Shown here in pieces: positions 14,220-28,800 of a stretch of 64,000 nucleotides of DNA (positions within the stretch are counted from its first letter, which is position 1; each line of letters starts with the position of its first letter). The translations under genes and the position numbers were made by a program. Source of the DNA: Phytoseiulus persimilis (Eukaryota > Arthropoda > Arachnida > Mesostigmata > Phytoseiidae); NCBI GenBank assembly GCA_037576195.1, contig CM075104.1, positions 7,384,775-7,448,774 on the forward strand. Reading direction: 5' to 3'. The notes beneath the pieces are model-generated. The model saw only the letters and a program-made list of their open reading frames with translations, was not told the origin of the DNA and did no database searches.

Positions 14220-15530
14220 CCGACGGCCAGTTTCCTCTCGAAGTTTGAGCCCTACGTGATCAGGTTCCAAACACGTTCATACATTTTATAGTACCGTTTC
14301 TCTTACGTCTCTGCGCCGGTGCGTCGGTCGGCGGGAAACGAAGGAACTGAAGAAAAAAACGAGCTGCAGCAGCAGGAGAACGAGACGACCACTGTTCAAT
14401 TCCTCTTACACAAATGGCAGCGTTTTTTCCTTTCTGAAACACGCACGTCGGCGGTGAAGCATGATACGGGACGCCTGACTGGGAACGCGAGTCGCAAGAC
14501 ATGCTCCGGAGCGCATTCCATCCACCGACTGACACTTGTGCGGAGTCGTTTGAGTTCGGTGCGTTTCGATTGGCGGCCGAACTTGGAAAAACATTGGGCA
14601 GGGCCAGTGTCGTGTTGGAATGTCGGGCATATCATCGTCTTTTCGACTCATCTCATCCACTAAGATAGAGTACATCGTGGCCGAACGTTTCTTTCCGATG
14701 GAACACGACAAACTTTTCCGTTGCAAACTTCTCTTTCATTTGCGTTAATCGGTCGAGACGGGTCGAGCTCATCCAGTTTTCCCTCCCAGGACGAAAATTT
14801 GGAGCAGTTCGATTTTCGGGCGAAAAAAAAAGTGGTCGGATACGATCACGCAACACCGTGGTCAAGTTGTTTTGAGCGATCCAAGAACTCCTTGCGATTC
14901 GGGGATTCTTCGGATTCGGCTTCTCTGAGAAGATACGAGGATTTCGTCAAGAAATCAGCCATCTTTGTGAGGCTAATAAGATCGGTCGCCAATTTCGAGC
15001 ACTGGACGGATTCTCGCCATCTCTGAGGGCAAGTTGATAGAATCCTTCCCCGCATCCGATGGAAAGAATACGAACTCGATCGGTTGACTTGACTAGTTTC
15101 TGGGTCGTGGGACAAGTCAAAAGGGAGAAAAGTAGTCTTCGAGTAGTCTAGACATTGTCTGAGTTGATGAGATATTCTTCCAGCCGTGGATCTAAAAGCG
15201 GGAATCCAGAATCAGTGTATCTTTCTGAAGCCACTGGTGAGCAAAAGAAGAAGGAGTCAGAAAATTCCCAACGTACGTTGATAAACCTGTACCGTATCGA
15301 GTATTGCCGCATCTATTTTCGATATGATCGAAGTTCTACTGTTTGTCTGATTCATGTGAACGAGTTTGAACCGGGAGGCCAGAACTAGAAGACCGCAAGA
15401 TATGAATTGTGATGGAGACTTCCAAGAGATGCTAAATCTCTGTGCTGGGGAGTGTGGTGGGCGCTTCGTGACTCTATCCAAGATATCAATCTTTCTGGGG
15501 CCCCAGTGGGATTTTCTTTATTAGCTCATT

Positions 15531-15550
15531 CCCCCCCCCCCCCCCCCCCC
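15531..15550. repeat. poly(C) tract, 20 bp
   Basis: An uninterrupted run of 20 C on the plus strand. Confidence 0.95.
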
Positions 15551-17300
15551 AACTCAGAGTTTTTGAAGACCTCCGCTCATATCAGGCATCAGGTCGAGAC
15601 GTTTTCTGCGGGAAGGCAGCGCAAGTCAGATCACCTAATTCCGAAAAATGACGGTAACTCATGAATGGGCAACCTCCAATAAGCAGGCAGGTTTGAACCT
15701 TTCGTGAAACGGATGGTGACCCCCACGATGAGAGGTATGTCGTTACCTCATAATTGAATTCAGAGTTCTCTCTGCCTCCCAATCCAAAACAGTTCATAGA
15801 TTGATATGCACACGATGGCATGGAGCCTCGGACCTGTTGTTTCGAGTTTGAACTTGTGTGGACTTTCTTCTGCCACTCTAGCGACCGAACGGGCCAAACT
15901 TGTTCCCTTGCTCAGGCTACATCCGCAAAGAGTCGGATAACTGTGAAGGTGGGGAGGAGCGAGATGACGATTCCGAAAGCTCGTACAGAACTCCCTCGCG
16001 GCTGGAAGGAAAACTCCGGGCATTCATTCGGAGAAGCGCTTTCCATTGATTCTGGTAGAGTACACCAACAGGGGTGCGTCCTTCGAAGTTCTAGCGCATG
16101 CACTAGCCGGCCGAATCCCCGATCAGATTGACATGTACCGACCGAACATGATATATTCGTGTATCTTATGATGCGGAATTCACAGTTCCAGAAACACCGC
16201 GCTGACAGAGCCGCGGTGGATATTGCCGCTTCCCCCCGACACTTCCCGAGTCCGACCTTTTTCTTTGTCGTTAGCTGCCCCTTTCCTGGGGCGTCTCTCT
16301 ACTCAGCTCCTCAGAAACTCAATCTAGACTGAGCACTGATGAGCAACTGGTTCCCGATCACGAAGCCCATGCTGAAATTTTCGGTGAAAACACCAGAAAC
16401 GAACGATTTTCCAACCAGGCTTCCTCAAGTTTTGGCTTGTTACTCGGCCCTCCAGTTGAGAGCGGGATGCTGGTGACACCGGGCACTATTTCTCAGATAA
16501 TTACCCCTCAACATCACACCGTGCGAATTCAGTTGCGGTGTCCGTGGAGAAATGGCGAGTCCTCTGAGTTTGAAATAAAATATTCGGATGGAACGGAAAC
16601 GATAGAGGCGATTTCTTAGCTCCAAAATGTAGTCGAATAATTGAGCTACATTTTGCAAAAAAGAAAACTGCCCACTGAGCACTGAGCTGAATAACAGTCA
16701 AAGGAACCACGGCAAGGATGATTCCCGACTTAATTTGACAATCCTATGTTCGATGATGAATAGATACCAATATCAGTGAGAAAATACATCTAGCGCTGCT
16801 TTGGGGATCTTCTCATATGGACAGATGAAGGAAGTGAAATGATTGCTGTGAATATCTCCGAATTCTGGCTGTCATACGTCATCCCCAAGTTAGTCTTAGG
16901 TCGACTTGGTGCCGTGATTCTTGGATTTTCGGTTGACGAAATGAATCTTTCCGGCGTGGTGCGATCTCTCCCAGCTAGGATCTCCCTTCGGAAGAGAACG
17001 CTCGGATCTCCCATTTCATTCAGATTCCTCTCGCCGGAGGATCGGCCTCGGAATATCGCAGCTCGAAGTGCCCATCCTGTTTTGACCTTCCCTCTCTCAC
17101 CTCAGAAAGGATATAGCATCGGGGCTTGGTCGGAAGTCTTGGAAACGCGTTCGTGGATTCATCAATGCTGCTGGAAGCAGTGTCTGCCGGGATTCCTCAC
17201 TCTATAAGAGACTCCCATTGATGAGGAACTTCTCGATTTTGGAGCAGGAGGACTGACAGCGAGCGAGCTGGCTGGCTCGCCAGCCTACGGCCAGGCGGGC

Positions 17301-18260
17301 GGACGAGCGGGCGATAATGTATTCAAGCGGGAAAGCAAGCAAGCAAGCAGAGGTTGTTCGGACGACCCTAAAGCGTGCCGGCCAGCGCCGTTGACTCAAC
17401 TGAGTCGACTGAGCAGCACCGTCGACGGCAGCAGACGCTTTACGGTCCACGAGATCCGAAAGTCGCCATTGAAGCGAGGAGGCCGATGCCGTTCAAACCG
17501 CTCGCCGTCCCGCCACGCCGTCTGCCCGCCCGCCCGACGGACGAACAGACCTTCGAACCGTCCAGCCGCTCGACCCCGTGTATCCATGCACGCAGCGGCG
17601 AATCCATTATAGCGGACTGCCCCGCTCGCGGCCTGGAGAGTCGGCAAGGCCAGCGAACACCCCCGCTCGCGGGAGGAGGCGCCGCAGTCGAGAAGACCTG
17701 CCGGCGAGCCTTTCTGCAAAACCATAACAAACACTCTCTGCCCGCGCTTCTTGAAACCTTGCTCGCTTACTTGACTGTCCGAACTAACCCGAGCCCATCT
17801 AAGCTTAATTCTTCATCGCCGGCTCCCCTTGGTACCAGCAGTCGCGAGGTTAAGGCCCTTCCCCGGCAGTGTCCACCACTTGGACCGAATCGGGGCAGCG
17901 ACTGCTCGAGGGAGAAGAGATGCATTCGACGAACGGACGGGGACCTCTCCCCCGCGGTTTGCTGTTCCTCGCAATGGGTCGCGAGAAGGGGATCCTCTCA
18001 GGAATAGCTTTCCGGCATCAGGACCCGATCCGCAAAGGTCGGGTCGGGTGCTGGGATCTCGACCTTCAATTGCCGTCTCCCCGCGTTTCCTGTTCCCACG
18101 TGAATGCTGAGCTCTTCGACATTTCAACGAAGGAGTTCCCGCACGGGTTCCTCCCAGGGAGTTCGGCCGGGTTCCCCGGGAAAATCAGCTCAAGCCAACA
18201 GAATTGGAGTTGACGCGATGGCTCTGAAAACGGAGCTGCGCCTGGCCCGAGGTAGTTCTG
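17301..18260. other. G+C-rich stretch with overlapping open frames, no gene assigned
   Basis: Frames of 210 codons (17375-18007, plus) and about 110 codons on both strands overlap the same bases. All are rich in Arg, Ser and Pro, as expected when G+C-rich DNA lacks stops. No domain is visible and no splice context supports one frame over another. An AAGC microsatellite (17333-17349) sits just inside the left edge. Confidence 0.5.
17333..17349. repeat. (AAGC)n microsatellite
   Basis: Four tandem AAGC units. Confidence 0.85.
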
Positions 18261-21200
18261 AAAAGAACGAACTCTGAGAGCTTAACGCTGCAGAGGAATA
18301 TCTGAGGTGTGAGGAGGCTTGTGTCATTTTAGCGAGAATTTAGCGAAGCAACAAAAGATTTCCTTAAACCGACTGACGGAGCTGCTCGGGGACCCGGCTG
18401 CCAGCCGTCACTCCACACAGGCGGATGGCTTTGCATACTTCCGCCGAGAGAAAAAAAGAACACTCCTTCTGGTGGTCGTCTTTGTTATTAAATGCAGGTG
18501 TGTGAGTGTAAATATATGCGTCGCTCGCGGGGCTCACCACCGCCGAACGACCGACCGACGAAAGAAACTTTACTCAATCATTTCCGGGGAGAAGCTTGAT
18601 GCTGATACTGCCGTCATGCGATCGCCACCAAGGAAACGGCGCGAGCGGATTGAATATCCCGTCCCCCAGTCGGGCCGGTACTTCCGTCCGCTTCCTCTGT
18701 CTTCATCTGGTTCATTCCTCGGCTCAGAGCTCCCGGCGTGCGCTGCCGCGCTCCGTTCGTCGGGAATCTCTCTTCTCGACGTTCCGATCTCGTGCGCGAG
18801 GCCGTAAGAGAGCGTTACGTGCCGGGGTCACGCTAACAAAGACGGAAAACAGAAATGGTTTCTTGAGCAAGATTTTTACCTCATCATACGATCCCCGGAG
18901 CGAGAAGGAAAGCGAGCTCACGAATGTTTCCCAGAGCGATGGAGCACAACGTCTGGAGCTCACCTGTCGTCTCTCCCTCTTTACGCACCGGAAGTAGAAG
19001 ATGGTCTGAGAAGAGTTGACAACCCGCCGACGGGCCTTCTCAGCGTGCCGACGAGGCTGTCTTGAAGTCGAGTTCGCATGAAGCTCGAGTACGACTAGTT
19101 CCATCCGGGCGTCGGACTTTAAGGTCAAGACCGGGCCGGGGTTCTGTCGGAATGGCGAAAACTCCGAGAGCATATTCGGCGGGCATCAAACCTGCCGCTC
19201 GAGATTCCGCGCAAGACAGCGTGTGGATGTGGTCACGCGGGTCCTGACGCGTTCTGACCCGCGCTAGTCAGGGCGGGCGGACTCCGAGGAAGTGTCGACG
19301 CACAGAGGGCCACGTGGGAAGATCTCGGCGCCAACCCGGGACGTTGATTCTCAGTCCCCATGGGACTGAAGGCAGCAAGCTCCATGATCAGGACAGTGCG
19401 GAGAGAATTTGTCTCGATGCGTTCCCCACTGGAATCGTTTGGCGCCCAGGAACAAGCGTAGGAAGATTGCTGAGCAAATGATTTCAATTGCGAAAAGTGT
19501 AACAGATGGATCTTTCCAGGTGCAGTCAGCAACAGGGGAATGCGGGACCGTCCTGTTGAGTCGCTTCCCCGCCGCCGCCGCCACAGGGCTGCAGCAAGCA
19601 ACTCACTCAGGTCAGAGGGTAGAAGAGAACGAGGGGAAATTCTGCTTTTTTTCGATTCTTCCTCTGGTGACGCTTTCCTCGATCGGCTTTCTCGAACAAA
19701 CCTCCGGCGTCGCTAAGTGCACTTAAATACCTCTTCGTCTTCTGCAGCCGAGAACGCAGAGATGGTTGCCTTCATCATCTGGCCGCCTGGACGGACATTC
19801 GGCCTGGTGAGCCGGCCGGCCATCCGGGCTGGTGGCCTGGCTGTCCATTGGCTGATCAGATTGCAGAAGCTGCTCCGATTTCGCCCTACGCTTCTTACTA
19901 AGATACTTCCGGCCTTGCCGAACCCATTTAGCCCGAGTCCGACCAAGCGAGCTGACTGACGACAGAAGGAAAAAGTGCGCGATCGACCAACCGAGCGAGC
20001 GAATCCATCCTCTCGTATACCAACCCGTGAGCCAAGAAAGCCACTCGGAATTACATGTGCCGAACTTCGCTGTATAATCGTGTTGGATCCGACCTCGACT
20101 CGTCCATTCGTGCTCCTTCGGCGGCGGGGTGACCTCGGGCAGAAGTTCCGGCAGAACGGGATCCGGGCGAGGCCACGCGCGATTCACCTGAGGAAAGATC
20201 TCCAGATCGTGCTCCTCGATTCCGAACCCGCAACTCGTTTCGTCCAACGAAACCGATTTTCGACGTCCCACTCACATTTTTGAGGCTAGGCCCGAGTCTG
20301 GATCCGTTTCAATGTCACGAGTTGTTTCGGATTCCACATCCGAACGGCCGGGGAAGTTCCACACTCAGCTGTAGGAGAGATGATGTTGCGCATAATTCAA
20401 ATGATGACCCTTGAAAATCCTTTGACTCGAGGGACGAGCGGATGATTGTGATCCCGAAGGTTGCTCCGCTAACGAGACCTCTACGGAGTTGCGTGATGAT
20501 AACTAGGAGGGTCTACGAGTCCTTTCTCAGCCATCGGCACCGCTCTGAGTCGTCCAATTACGATGTTCGGCGAAGGTCATTAAAGATGTCACGTAGGATG
20601 CAAGCAAGCCGGATGCTGCAGCGTCGTCCTTGCTGTTATCGTCATCCGCGGGAGCAGTATCCCACTCGACCATGACGACGACGTCGGTGGCGGCGGCGAG
20701 ACAAACGAGTGGCGGCTTCCGAACTTCAAGAGGGACTCGGCTTCCAATGACGCAGAGGAGCTTGATTTTGACCTCGACTCGTCTCCTTTTGTACCTTTCC
20801 CGCCTATTTGAAACCCCCGCTAGTCGAGACTCGCTCTAAGTAGAACTTGAGGAGGGCTTCGGATCCAGTTGCGGGGCAACTGCTAAACGCGCAGACAGAG
20901 CATCGAGGAAAGTCATGTCGAGTTCGCAAAATGTGAAGCGGAAGGAATTCCCCTCCAACACGGAGGACTATTTTAAAACCCCTCCCGGATCGGGGCTCCG
21001 GTCGCGAAGCTGCAGGGAACTGAGTCAGAGAGAACTCTGTTCCGACAATTCACGAGGAACCGTTTGACCCTGAAAAGCATCCACGACGCATTATTCTGTG
21101 ACACGAGCGCGAGCTTTGGCGAATCCACGCGGCCGAATGTGACCGGAACTTCTGTCTGGTGGACAACCGAGGAAAAATGCCTGATTCCGGAACCGAGCAG

Positions 21201-21530
21201 GCAGACGGGAGCATTAGGATCCAAACCTCACATCGCAGGAAAAACTCCTTAAGGGATGTTGATGATGAGTTAATCCAGGATCAGACGTCGTTACGGACTA
21301 CGAGAGAAGAGAAAAACGAAGCAGTCAGCCGACGACGCTGAATCGAGATGAAGATCTCGTTTTTTCTTCTTCCGCCATCTCTCGGCAGCGATGGGACGCT
21401 TTGAGTCCGTGGCAAAAACGCCCAACTTGCCTCGAATGCTCAGATCGGAAAAGCGAGAAAAAATCGGAGCTCACAATCCCCTCTGATCTCCAAGTCGTCA
21501 AGCGGCTTCGATCTCAAAGGTCATCGTCCG
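18261..21530. other. No recognisable gene
   Basis: Short frames only, the longest (149-182 codons, minus, near 18724-19173 and 19723-20271) being Arg/Ser-rich and overlapped by frames on the opposite strand. I see no domain, RNA gene or mobile-element signature. Confidence 0.55.
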
Positions 21531-23520
21531 CCACTTGAGCAAGTTCTGGTCTGCGATCGAGAGCGATCGTTCCGTTCTCGACCTGAAACTTTTTGCATGG
21601 GTCTCGGAGACGGAAGCCGTAGTTTCAAGTCTTCACAACGTCTTCACGGAACGAGTTTCCTGGCGGACAGAGAGATTGCACGGGCGGAGGAAAACGAGCG
21701 AAAGCTACGGGGAGCTTCATGGGAGCGTGCGCCGACACCGGGAGGGAACAACAGACCCGCTACCGATTTTATTGTTGCGGGCTGGATTCGCCGAAACTCA
21801 TACATGAGTACTATCCAGTTGGCGAGCGGCTCCGCTGGGCGAACGAACACTCCGAAGTTCCGAGCCGGAGTCCTTGCGCTGAAAGTTCGGCTAATCAGTT
21901 ATTCGGTTAAGAGTCGTTGGCCGGTCGCTCGCTCGCTCGCTCCAACGGCCGACCCGCGGCTAAGGGTCAGCGTGGCAACTTGCCAGCCTCAGGAAGGAGG
22001 CCCGATGAGGGACGTTTCCGCCGAGCTCATTCTGAGAGCATTACGAGGACTACCGGAGAACGAAGAGAACGCCAGAGCAAGAGGAACTTAGGAAATGGCG
22101 TGGTCTGTAATGGGCATAGCCAGACCGCCCTCAGCCGCAAAGTTTCCTCTTTTGTACGGAGGCGTTTTTCCTCGAGACGTTCTCCTCAACACGGAACTTC
22201 CACCGGAACTGCGAGAGCTATCAACAAGCTTCCCGGCGTTGCCGGAGTCGACTCCCGAACGGCTACTCGGACTCGTTGTGACAGAACCTTGATCAGAGCA
22301 GTGCTCTCGGAGGTCGACACTCCGCTGCTGCGGGTTCATGGGGGAGAGGGGGATGTTCCCCGATCGACGTTGTGCATGCGTCGAGTTCTTCAAACACCTG
22401 ACTTCTCGAGGCAATGACAGCGTCCACCTACCACCCGGAGGATCTCCTTCCGATTTGTAAATCGAGCGACTACGACGAGCCGAGAAACACGAGGACTCAA
22501 TCCGTTGTGGCGCTCTCGTGTCCTTCCCGCCAGACAAGTCGACATGCTCGAGGCTCCCCCGGAAAAAGGCAATCGCTCGCGACGGCGGCGTCGGGGCTCC
22601 TGCGAGCGAGCCGCCAGCGCACGAGAGTATGTCATGGCGGAGAAGCAGTTGAACAAGAGACGCTGCAGGACAAGGGGAGAAATCGACGCCCGATCCAATT
22701 TGAAGATTTCGTCGGCGGCCGGCGGCGAGCATCGATGTCACCAGCCAATAAACGTCATAATTTACGATGTCGTCTCCTCGCTCTGCCGCCTGCTTTTTTC
22801 GTTCGGTTTTGGTGTCGACCGACGCGGCCCTTGAAACATTGCGTATGGAAGCGGGTGGGTTCTCGGCGAGAGGGGTGGCTTCACCAACCGAGCAAGGACG
22901 AACGACCGACCGACCAAGGAACGAACAATTCCGCTAATGCAGTAGTGGAAATTCAATGTCTGGCTCGGCCTGGTCGCCGGCTCCCTCTTCGGCGCGCATT
23001 GCGTTTCCCTCATCTCCGTTTTCTCTTCTCGTCCGTCGTGCCCCCTCTCCCGCACTCTTTGGAGGGAACTCGAGATATTCTGAACCGGCGGATTATGTAT
23101 GACCCAGTGTTGTTTCAGAAACGCTTCCGAGCACGCGCCTGTCACCGCCGAAGAACGCTACCGACGACTGGGATTTGTCATCTCTTGTCGCAGTTCGATG
23201 CGAACGCCATCGATGTACTTCTGCTGATCAGATCCGAGAAGGGTCCAACCGGATATCCTTGCTCTGTACCTCATCCTGGCCGGAGATGCTTCTTGCATTG
23301 CCTGGAACAAATGTCGCCCAGATCTCGGCTCAGCTGTTTGGCTCGCAAGTGTCGGATCCAGATTTCCCGTCTCGGCCTACAACCATCCACCTCGACGGGC
23401 GCTGCCCATGCCTCAGGTGCTGAGGGGTTCAGAGTAGGACGCGGAACACCCAGGAATAGCAGCTGTGGGAGGTGAGGTAAACGGACGATTGGTCGAAATT
23501 TTCCGGAGTCGGGTGGGAGG
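21531..23520. other. G+C-rich stretch with a 353-codon open frame, no gene assigned
   Basis: Plus frame 22414-23475 is open for 353 codons, but minus 22088-22741 (217 codons) and other frames overlap it. The predicted product is Arg-rich with no recognisable domain. A GCTC microsatellite lies at 21924-21942. I read this as stop-poor G+C-rich DNA rather than a gene, but cannot exclude an exon. Confidence 0.45.
21924..21942. repeat. (GCTC)n microsatellite
   Basis: Four tandem cgct/gctc units. Confidence 0.85.
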
Positions 23521-25807
23521 AAGTCCCGATGCACGAACTTGCCGGTTCGCGGAAGGCTTGGCCGGCGTGAGCAATCAAAGAATGTCAGACAGGGAGGAAG
23601 AACCATGACGACAGTGCCGAGTCGCGAGAGAGTGCCATTGGTGCAAAGAACAATCTCGAGAAATAGAAAAGGCACTCTCCCTTACCAAGGAGGCTCTCCT
23701 CGCCCCTCCGAGGCTGGGAGATTTGAGGGAGGGTATCAGCCCGCTTCCGGTTTCTGGTACCTGAGAAACGTCCCCAGGTTTCTAAAAGCTGGTTTTGCGT
23801 TTGTTTCAACTGTCTTCTCGTCGACTGCACCAGGGTAAACGCAAGTTTCCTCCAGACGACGGCAGGGAACCGGTCCCTAAGCGACGCTTACCCAGTCTGT
23901 GTCAGAGGAGTCAGCCGGCGCCGCGTAAACGCTTCAACTTTCCCCTGGAATCAGAAGTGAAACAAACCAGCCGACCGTGTGTTGCACGCAAAGGCTACGG
24001 AGCTCATCCGTCGTCGTGGGAACCTTTCCGCTCCGCAGTAATTTGTCTTATCGTGGTTCGTTCTCGGAATCCACTGCGGCGTTGAGGAAAATGAAAAATT
24101 AATCCGCTTTCGATGCGGCGTGCGCGCAGTCCCGATGCATCGGGGAGATGAGAACGATTGTTATCCATCGGGCGGAATGGACGCAGCAAAACGCGCTGAA
24201 AACGAACGATGCTGTGAGACAGCCACGACCATGTGTCGAGACTCCGCACGCCACGATCGATGATAATTCGATACGATCTTTTTGTCGAATGCCGCTCGAG
24301 AAGGCTTCGGCCGACCCGAGTCTGCTGCCCATTTTCGATGCGACCCCAAAGTTGAGAAAGGAACAAGATCGCATTCCTCTGAGCTTCACCATGAGTTTGA
24401 GCACGAAATCGCAGTGTTCACAATGACTCGTCCGAGAACCCCCGGCGAAATAGTCTCTCGGAAGGGGTCTGGCCAAGGGCTCTGACCGACTTTACCCTCA
24501 TTGGGCACAACTGCGGTCCGATGACGGAAACGTCGTCGAGAAGCGCCCACCTCTGAAGGAACATGCAACCACGGAGAACTAGCGAACGAAGGGGAAGGAG
24601 CCAGCCGCGTTGCCGCCGCCGTCAACGACAGCGGGGATGACGACGATGTTCGTTTTTGATTAATGCGTCCGCTCGTCGCTGTCGCTCCGCACCCGCTCCC
24701 TTCGCAGATAGGGGAGCGACATGAAGAGAAAATTGATGTAAATGGCGATAATAGCTTCAATACGTAGGACTTCTCTGAAGAGAAGCACCAGCTATCAAGA
24801 TAGCCACGGGTCACAGACGGCCGGATCATCAGGCTACACGATACCGACGCGTCGTGGACAATGACCACCGACACCAGCGCGGCATGAACCCTGCACGTTC
24901 ATCGGTCCATATACATCCGAGCTGCTACGAACTCGAGCCAGATGACCACGGCGGGTTCCGCGAGCTCATGAGAAGGGAGGAAAAGATGGGAGGGCAAGTC
25001 AAGAACGTGTCGAAAAAGATGTGGCACCACTAGAAGATCCCTCAGTTCTGTCGAATTTCGGCTTCGAACAAAAGGCACGGGAGTTCGCAATCGATACCTC
25101 AGATTCCACTGTTCGCCAGTTCAACAATGTGACTTCTCTCTGCATGTCTGAATCGCCATACCAGGTAATTTTGGGACTACAAAACTGAGAACTCTCTCCG
25201 CCGCGCCGCAGTTGGTCGGATTCCATCGGCGCGACTTGCTGATAGCCCTTTCCCGCACCTCCTCAGCCGTAGAATCCCCCCTCCCCTTCCCCAATGAATA
25301 ACAGTCCGTAATTCCTTCCATCGTCTCGATGATTGCTTCGTCGTTGCAGAGTGATTTCGGTGCTCAGCGCATGGATATGTCCTAGGGGAGAAAACCGTTC
25401 TCAGACGCACGAGGCTCGAATGCACAAGAGTCAGCTCGGATTCGGCACTTGTGCGCAATCGGTTCCCACGCGCTAATGACAGAGACATCCTTCAGAGATT
25501 TACGGGGAACCATCTGCAGGAGCTGTTGGGATTCAGGCTCCGAGCATAGTTGAACACGAGACCATATTCTATCTCATCCACAGGGCGTTTTCCCGCTCGT
25601 TCCACCACCCTATCTGCAGTGGTGGGCACCCACCGCGACTGAAGCTCTGACTTTCGACACAGAGGATCTTTGTTGTCCTCTTCGATCACCCCTCATTGGA
25701 TAGGAATCAGGCGTCTGAGTCCTGACTGACTGGTCTGCTAAGTGCGTGGCGGAAGAGGGAAAGAAGAAACCACCGGCGGTTTTCATCAGCATGCAAATGG
25801 TGAGGGT

Positions 25808-25820
25808 GGGGGGGGGGGGG
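25808..25820. repeat. poly(G) tract, 13 bp
   Basis: A run of 13 G on the plus strand, preceded by a G-rich tgagggtg. Confidence 0.95.
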
Positions 25821-28800
25821 AGGGAATCGGAGGGTGCGATGTGGGGAAATGAGGGCAATGCAGCCAAATTCAAATTTAAACTCCAAGAGAGCTACCCTCG
25901 TTCCTCGAGTTTTCTTTTTTCTCGTCGAGATCGAGAGAGAAATAACGAGTGAGAAGGACGCATCGCGTGTTCCGAATATTGAACTCAATGGTCGGCTCAA
26001 GCAATGCTGGGCATCAGGGAGGGTGAGCTGCCTGAACAGAAGCAGGGAGGGGGCCGAAAGGGATGGATGGGGGAAGAGGGACGGCGCGCATACGTCGATT
26101 ACGTGTTCCGCTCCCGCTCTTGAGATGATGAACTTGACGCACTACGTTGACGATGCGAGAATTCCCGCCCACTCAACAACTCGCGATTCACAGCGAGCAG
26201 CTAGCTAGTCGCCCGTCCCCCTTTCTACGAGGGTTCTGCTCTGAACTTGACAGCCGTCTCTTTTTCTTTTCAGCTCATGCCCCGTTCCTCTCGGCCATCG
26301 AGGGAACCAAAACGGGCCACGGAAATCGGGTGGGAGAGGAAAGAATGGAGGAACTCGCAGAGGTGAAATCGAGGACCGTGAGGGGATCAAAATCAAAAAC
26401 CTCGAGTTCCGGATTCTGATTTGGGGGGCTGTTGAGGTCTGTCGGCTGCTAGCCCAGCCAGTCACCGAAAGCTGGTGGCGAGCGCGCTCGCCACAAAGCG
26501 CGTGATGCCGTTCCTGGAGGGTTCACCAGAGTAATGTTGTGAAACGGTCCCGACACCTCCGCGTGATTGACCGCTTCGTCGACCACGGTGAGACTCTGCG
26601 AGCCCCTCGCGTCGGATTTCGATATGGCAGATGAAATCTCTCCGAGGGCCGAGCCCAATCTCACTCGAAACCCGCGGTGGAGCGCAAGTTGCTTCACTTA
26701 ATAGCCCTTCGAAGTCACTCCTCTTATTTTTGAAAGATGCAAATAATCGTCTAGTCGGGTACAACTTTTATTTCCGCATGCTTCGGAGAAAAACGGGCTT
26801 GATTGGAACATCGATCGATCAGTCGATTGAACGGGGTTTGACGATATCTTCTTTCACAAACGTGTTCGTCTCACTCGAGTAGCAGCATAGAAGTGGTCAC
26901 GTACGAGAGATGTCTTGAATAGGAACCCGACTGACCGACATACAGATCAACCGAGTTATGGAACGTCGAGCGAGTGACCGCGGGAGCTCTACATTATCAT
27001 CATTACTCCAACTAAAGAGCTTGGTGTACTCTCGAACTGAACCTGTTCAAGTCATCAGTGTTTGAACCCAACTCGTGTCGGAACTTTTTCCTGTCACAAT
27101 TCGGGACGCAGCTCTGGGTTGAGAGCGGCAGCTCTGAGTCGGGAGTTTGGCAGAACAAAACATCATCACGAAGCATCAAGTGGTGGAACTGTTCAAACCC
27201 GTACATGACCCAATCTCTTCTCGGTGAGGGAGCGGTCGCGGCTTGGGAAACTCTCGGATTCAACCGTGGAACCAGAGCGGCGTCGAGAGAGGAAGCTGAG
27301 AATTTTTCTCGGGAGGGAAACGTCTGCGTTAGGTATCGAAAGGTCCCTCCCACACTCAGAGCTCCCGCTCGAGACCGCGCTAACCACGCTGGTATCTCGT
27401 CGGTGATTTTGATTTCGGCGACGTTGAAGAGAATCGCGAGCTCGAGCCGGGCTCTCGATGGGACCCGCGAACGAGACCTGCATTGCTTCGCCTGCTCGCT
27501 GAACAGAAGCCGGCGATGGGAGATTGGGAGTCGCATTCATTGTTCGGCGCACTCGTTTCTCACTGGCTTGTTCGTTTCTTGGTTCATTGGCGCGAGTGGC
27601 TGCAGAACGGATAGAACTGATTAAGTTGCAGCGTACACAAATTCTTTGTGTCATTTCAGTCCGGCAGCATGAGACGCGGCGGAGTCTTGTTTACGATCCG
27701 CTGCTGCAATACGTCGCGTTTGGAGCACTTCGAGAACACCGACTCCGGGCAGAGCCGGGCTCCGATTGTCTCCTAAGTTAACTATGTTAGCACTGCCTAA
27801 ATCAGGCGCTCGGTTCGCTTCACCTCCGGCCGATTCCCGCCAAGATTTACTCAGGGCTCAATAAGGCGGCAGACCTTCGATATTTATGGAGCCCCAGCGG
27901 CCTCTGAGGAAAAACAAACGGAAAGACTGGCAAGCGTCTCTCGATACGCAGGAGCTCATTACCTCGACGTAACATTTGCCAAGTTCTCCCCTACCGCCCG
28001 CGCACCCGGTTCGGGTCAGCTGTTTGGGATGACCCACAACAGAAAGCTCAGCACGCGGGAGTTCATGAGAGTTTCGACCTGCTCGCGTTCCTGTGATCAG
28101 GACAAATCAATACCGGTATCGGATTCAAGTTAATGTGGTGATGTCGCGGACGAGGAGTCTGCACGTGTTATACCCGCTAATGGCTGCAAAGCGCCGAGCA
28201 CATTACGGACAGGAGCGAGATCGATCTGGCCATTTTTATTCATTTCTCTCCGGAGTCGACTGGAGCACGCGAGTTCGCCGCCGTACCGAGGCCTCGCAGG
28301 ATGGGCTGCTTCGGTAAAACTTGCGAGAGAACGGTCGCCAGCATTCACAAATGTTTGGAGGAGAATCCTCCGAAAACGAGCGGCTCACCTCCCTCCGTTG
28401 TGGTCGAGGGAAACTTGAGGATATCGAGGGAACTGGAGGATTAAGCCAGAAGAGCTTGGACAACTCTCGAAAGTGAAGGTCTGGGCCCGAGACCTTGACT
28501 TTGACATCTTTCTCCGTTCCGCAATTCCGAGCTCTATTGCACCTTTCATCCAAGAAGAGATCGGTCGGAGGAACTTCTCATCAATGAAATCAGATGGTTC
28601 CCGCGGTGGGAAAATGTCATGCTCCCGCACGTCCCCGGTCAGTCCATTCCGGGATCGAAGCGATTCATTCGGACAGGGCGTAAAAAAAAGAGACAAAAAA
28701 TGCAAACTCACTCCTTCGCTGCAAGCTCGGACCCGTCCGTGGAGATTGTGACCGAGTTGATTGCGACGGAAATCAATATCAGGGGGAGCGGCGAAACCAG

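Larger units (their letters stand above)
1..17300. other. Gene-poor block, no recognisable gene
   Basis: I read both strands for family motifs, tRNA B-boxes, snRNA cores and phased exons and recognised nothing. Open frames here are short (mostly under 130 codons), overlap on both strands and match no family I know. The block does contain poly(C) tracts at 1503, 8661, 11386 and 15531, a CCGG palindrome at 11814, and two glutamine-codon runs that end exactly at strong splice-donor consensus (11990 and 14214). It could be intergenic DNA or a very large intron. Confidence 0.6.

Noticed and set aside
15900-16131. Possible second retroelement integrase trace (minus, EGRTPVGVLY)
   Set aside because: Only about ten residues resemble the GKTPVELF block and the rest does not align. 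Too weak to call.
22414-23475. 353-codon plus-strand frame
   Set aside because: Overlapped by a 217-codon minus frame, very Arg-rich, and no domain; best explained by stop-poor G+C-rich DNA.
27012-27654. Three long overlapping frames (188, 174 and 153 codons)
   Set aside because: When three frames on both strands are open at once, composition is the likely cause. None shows a motif.
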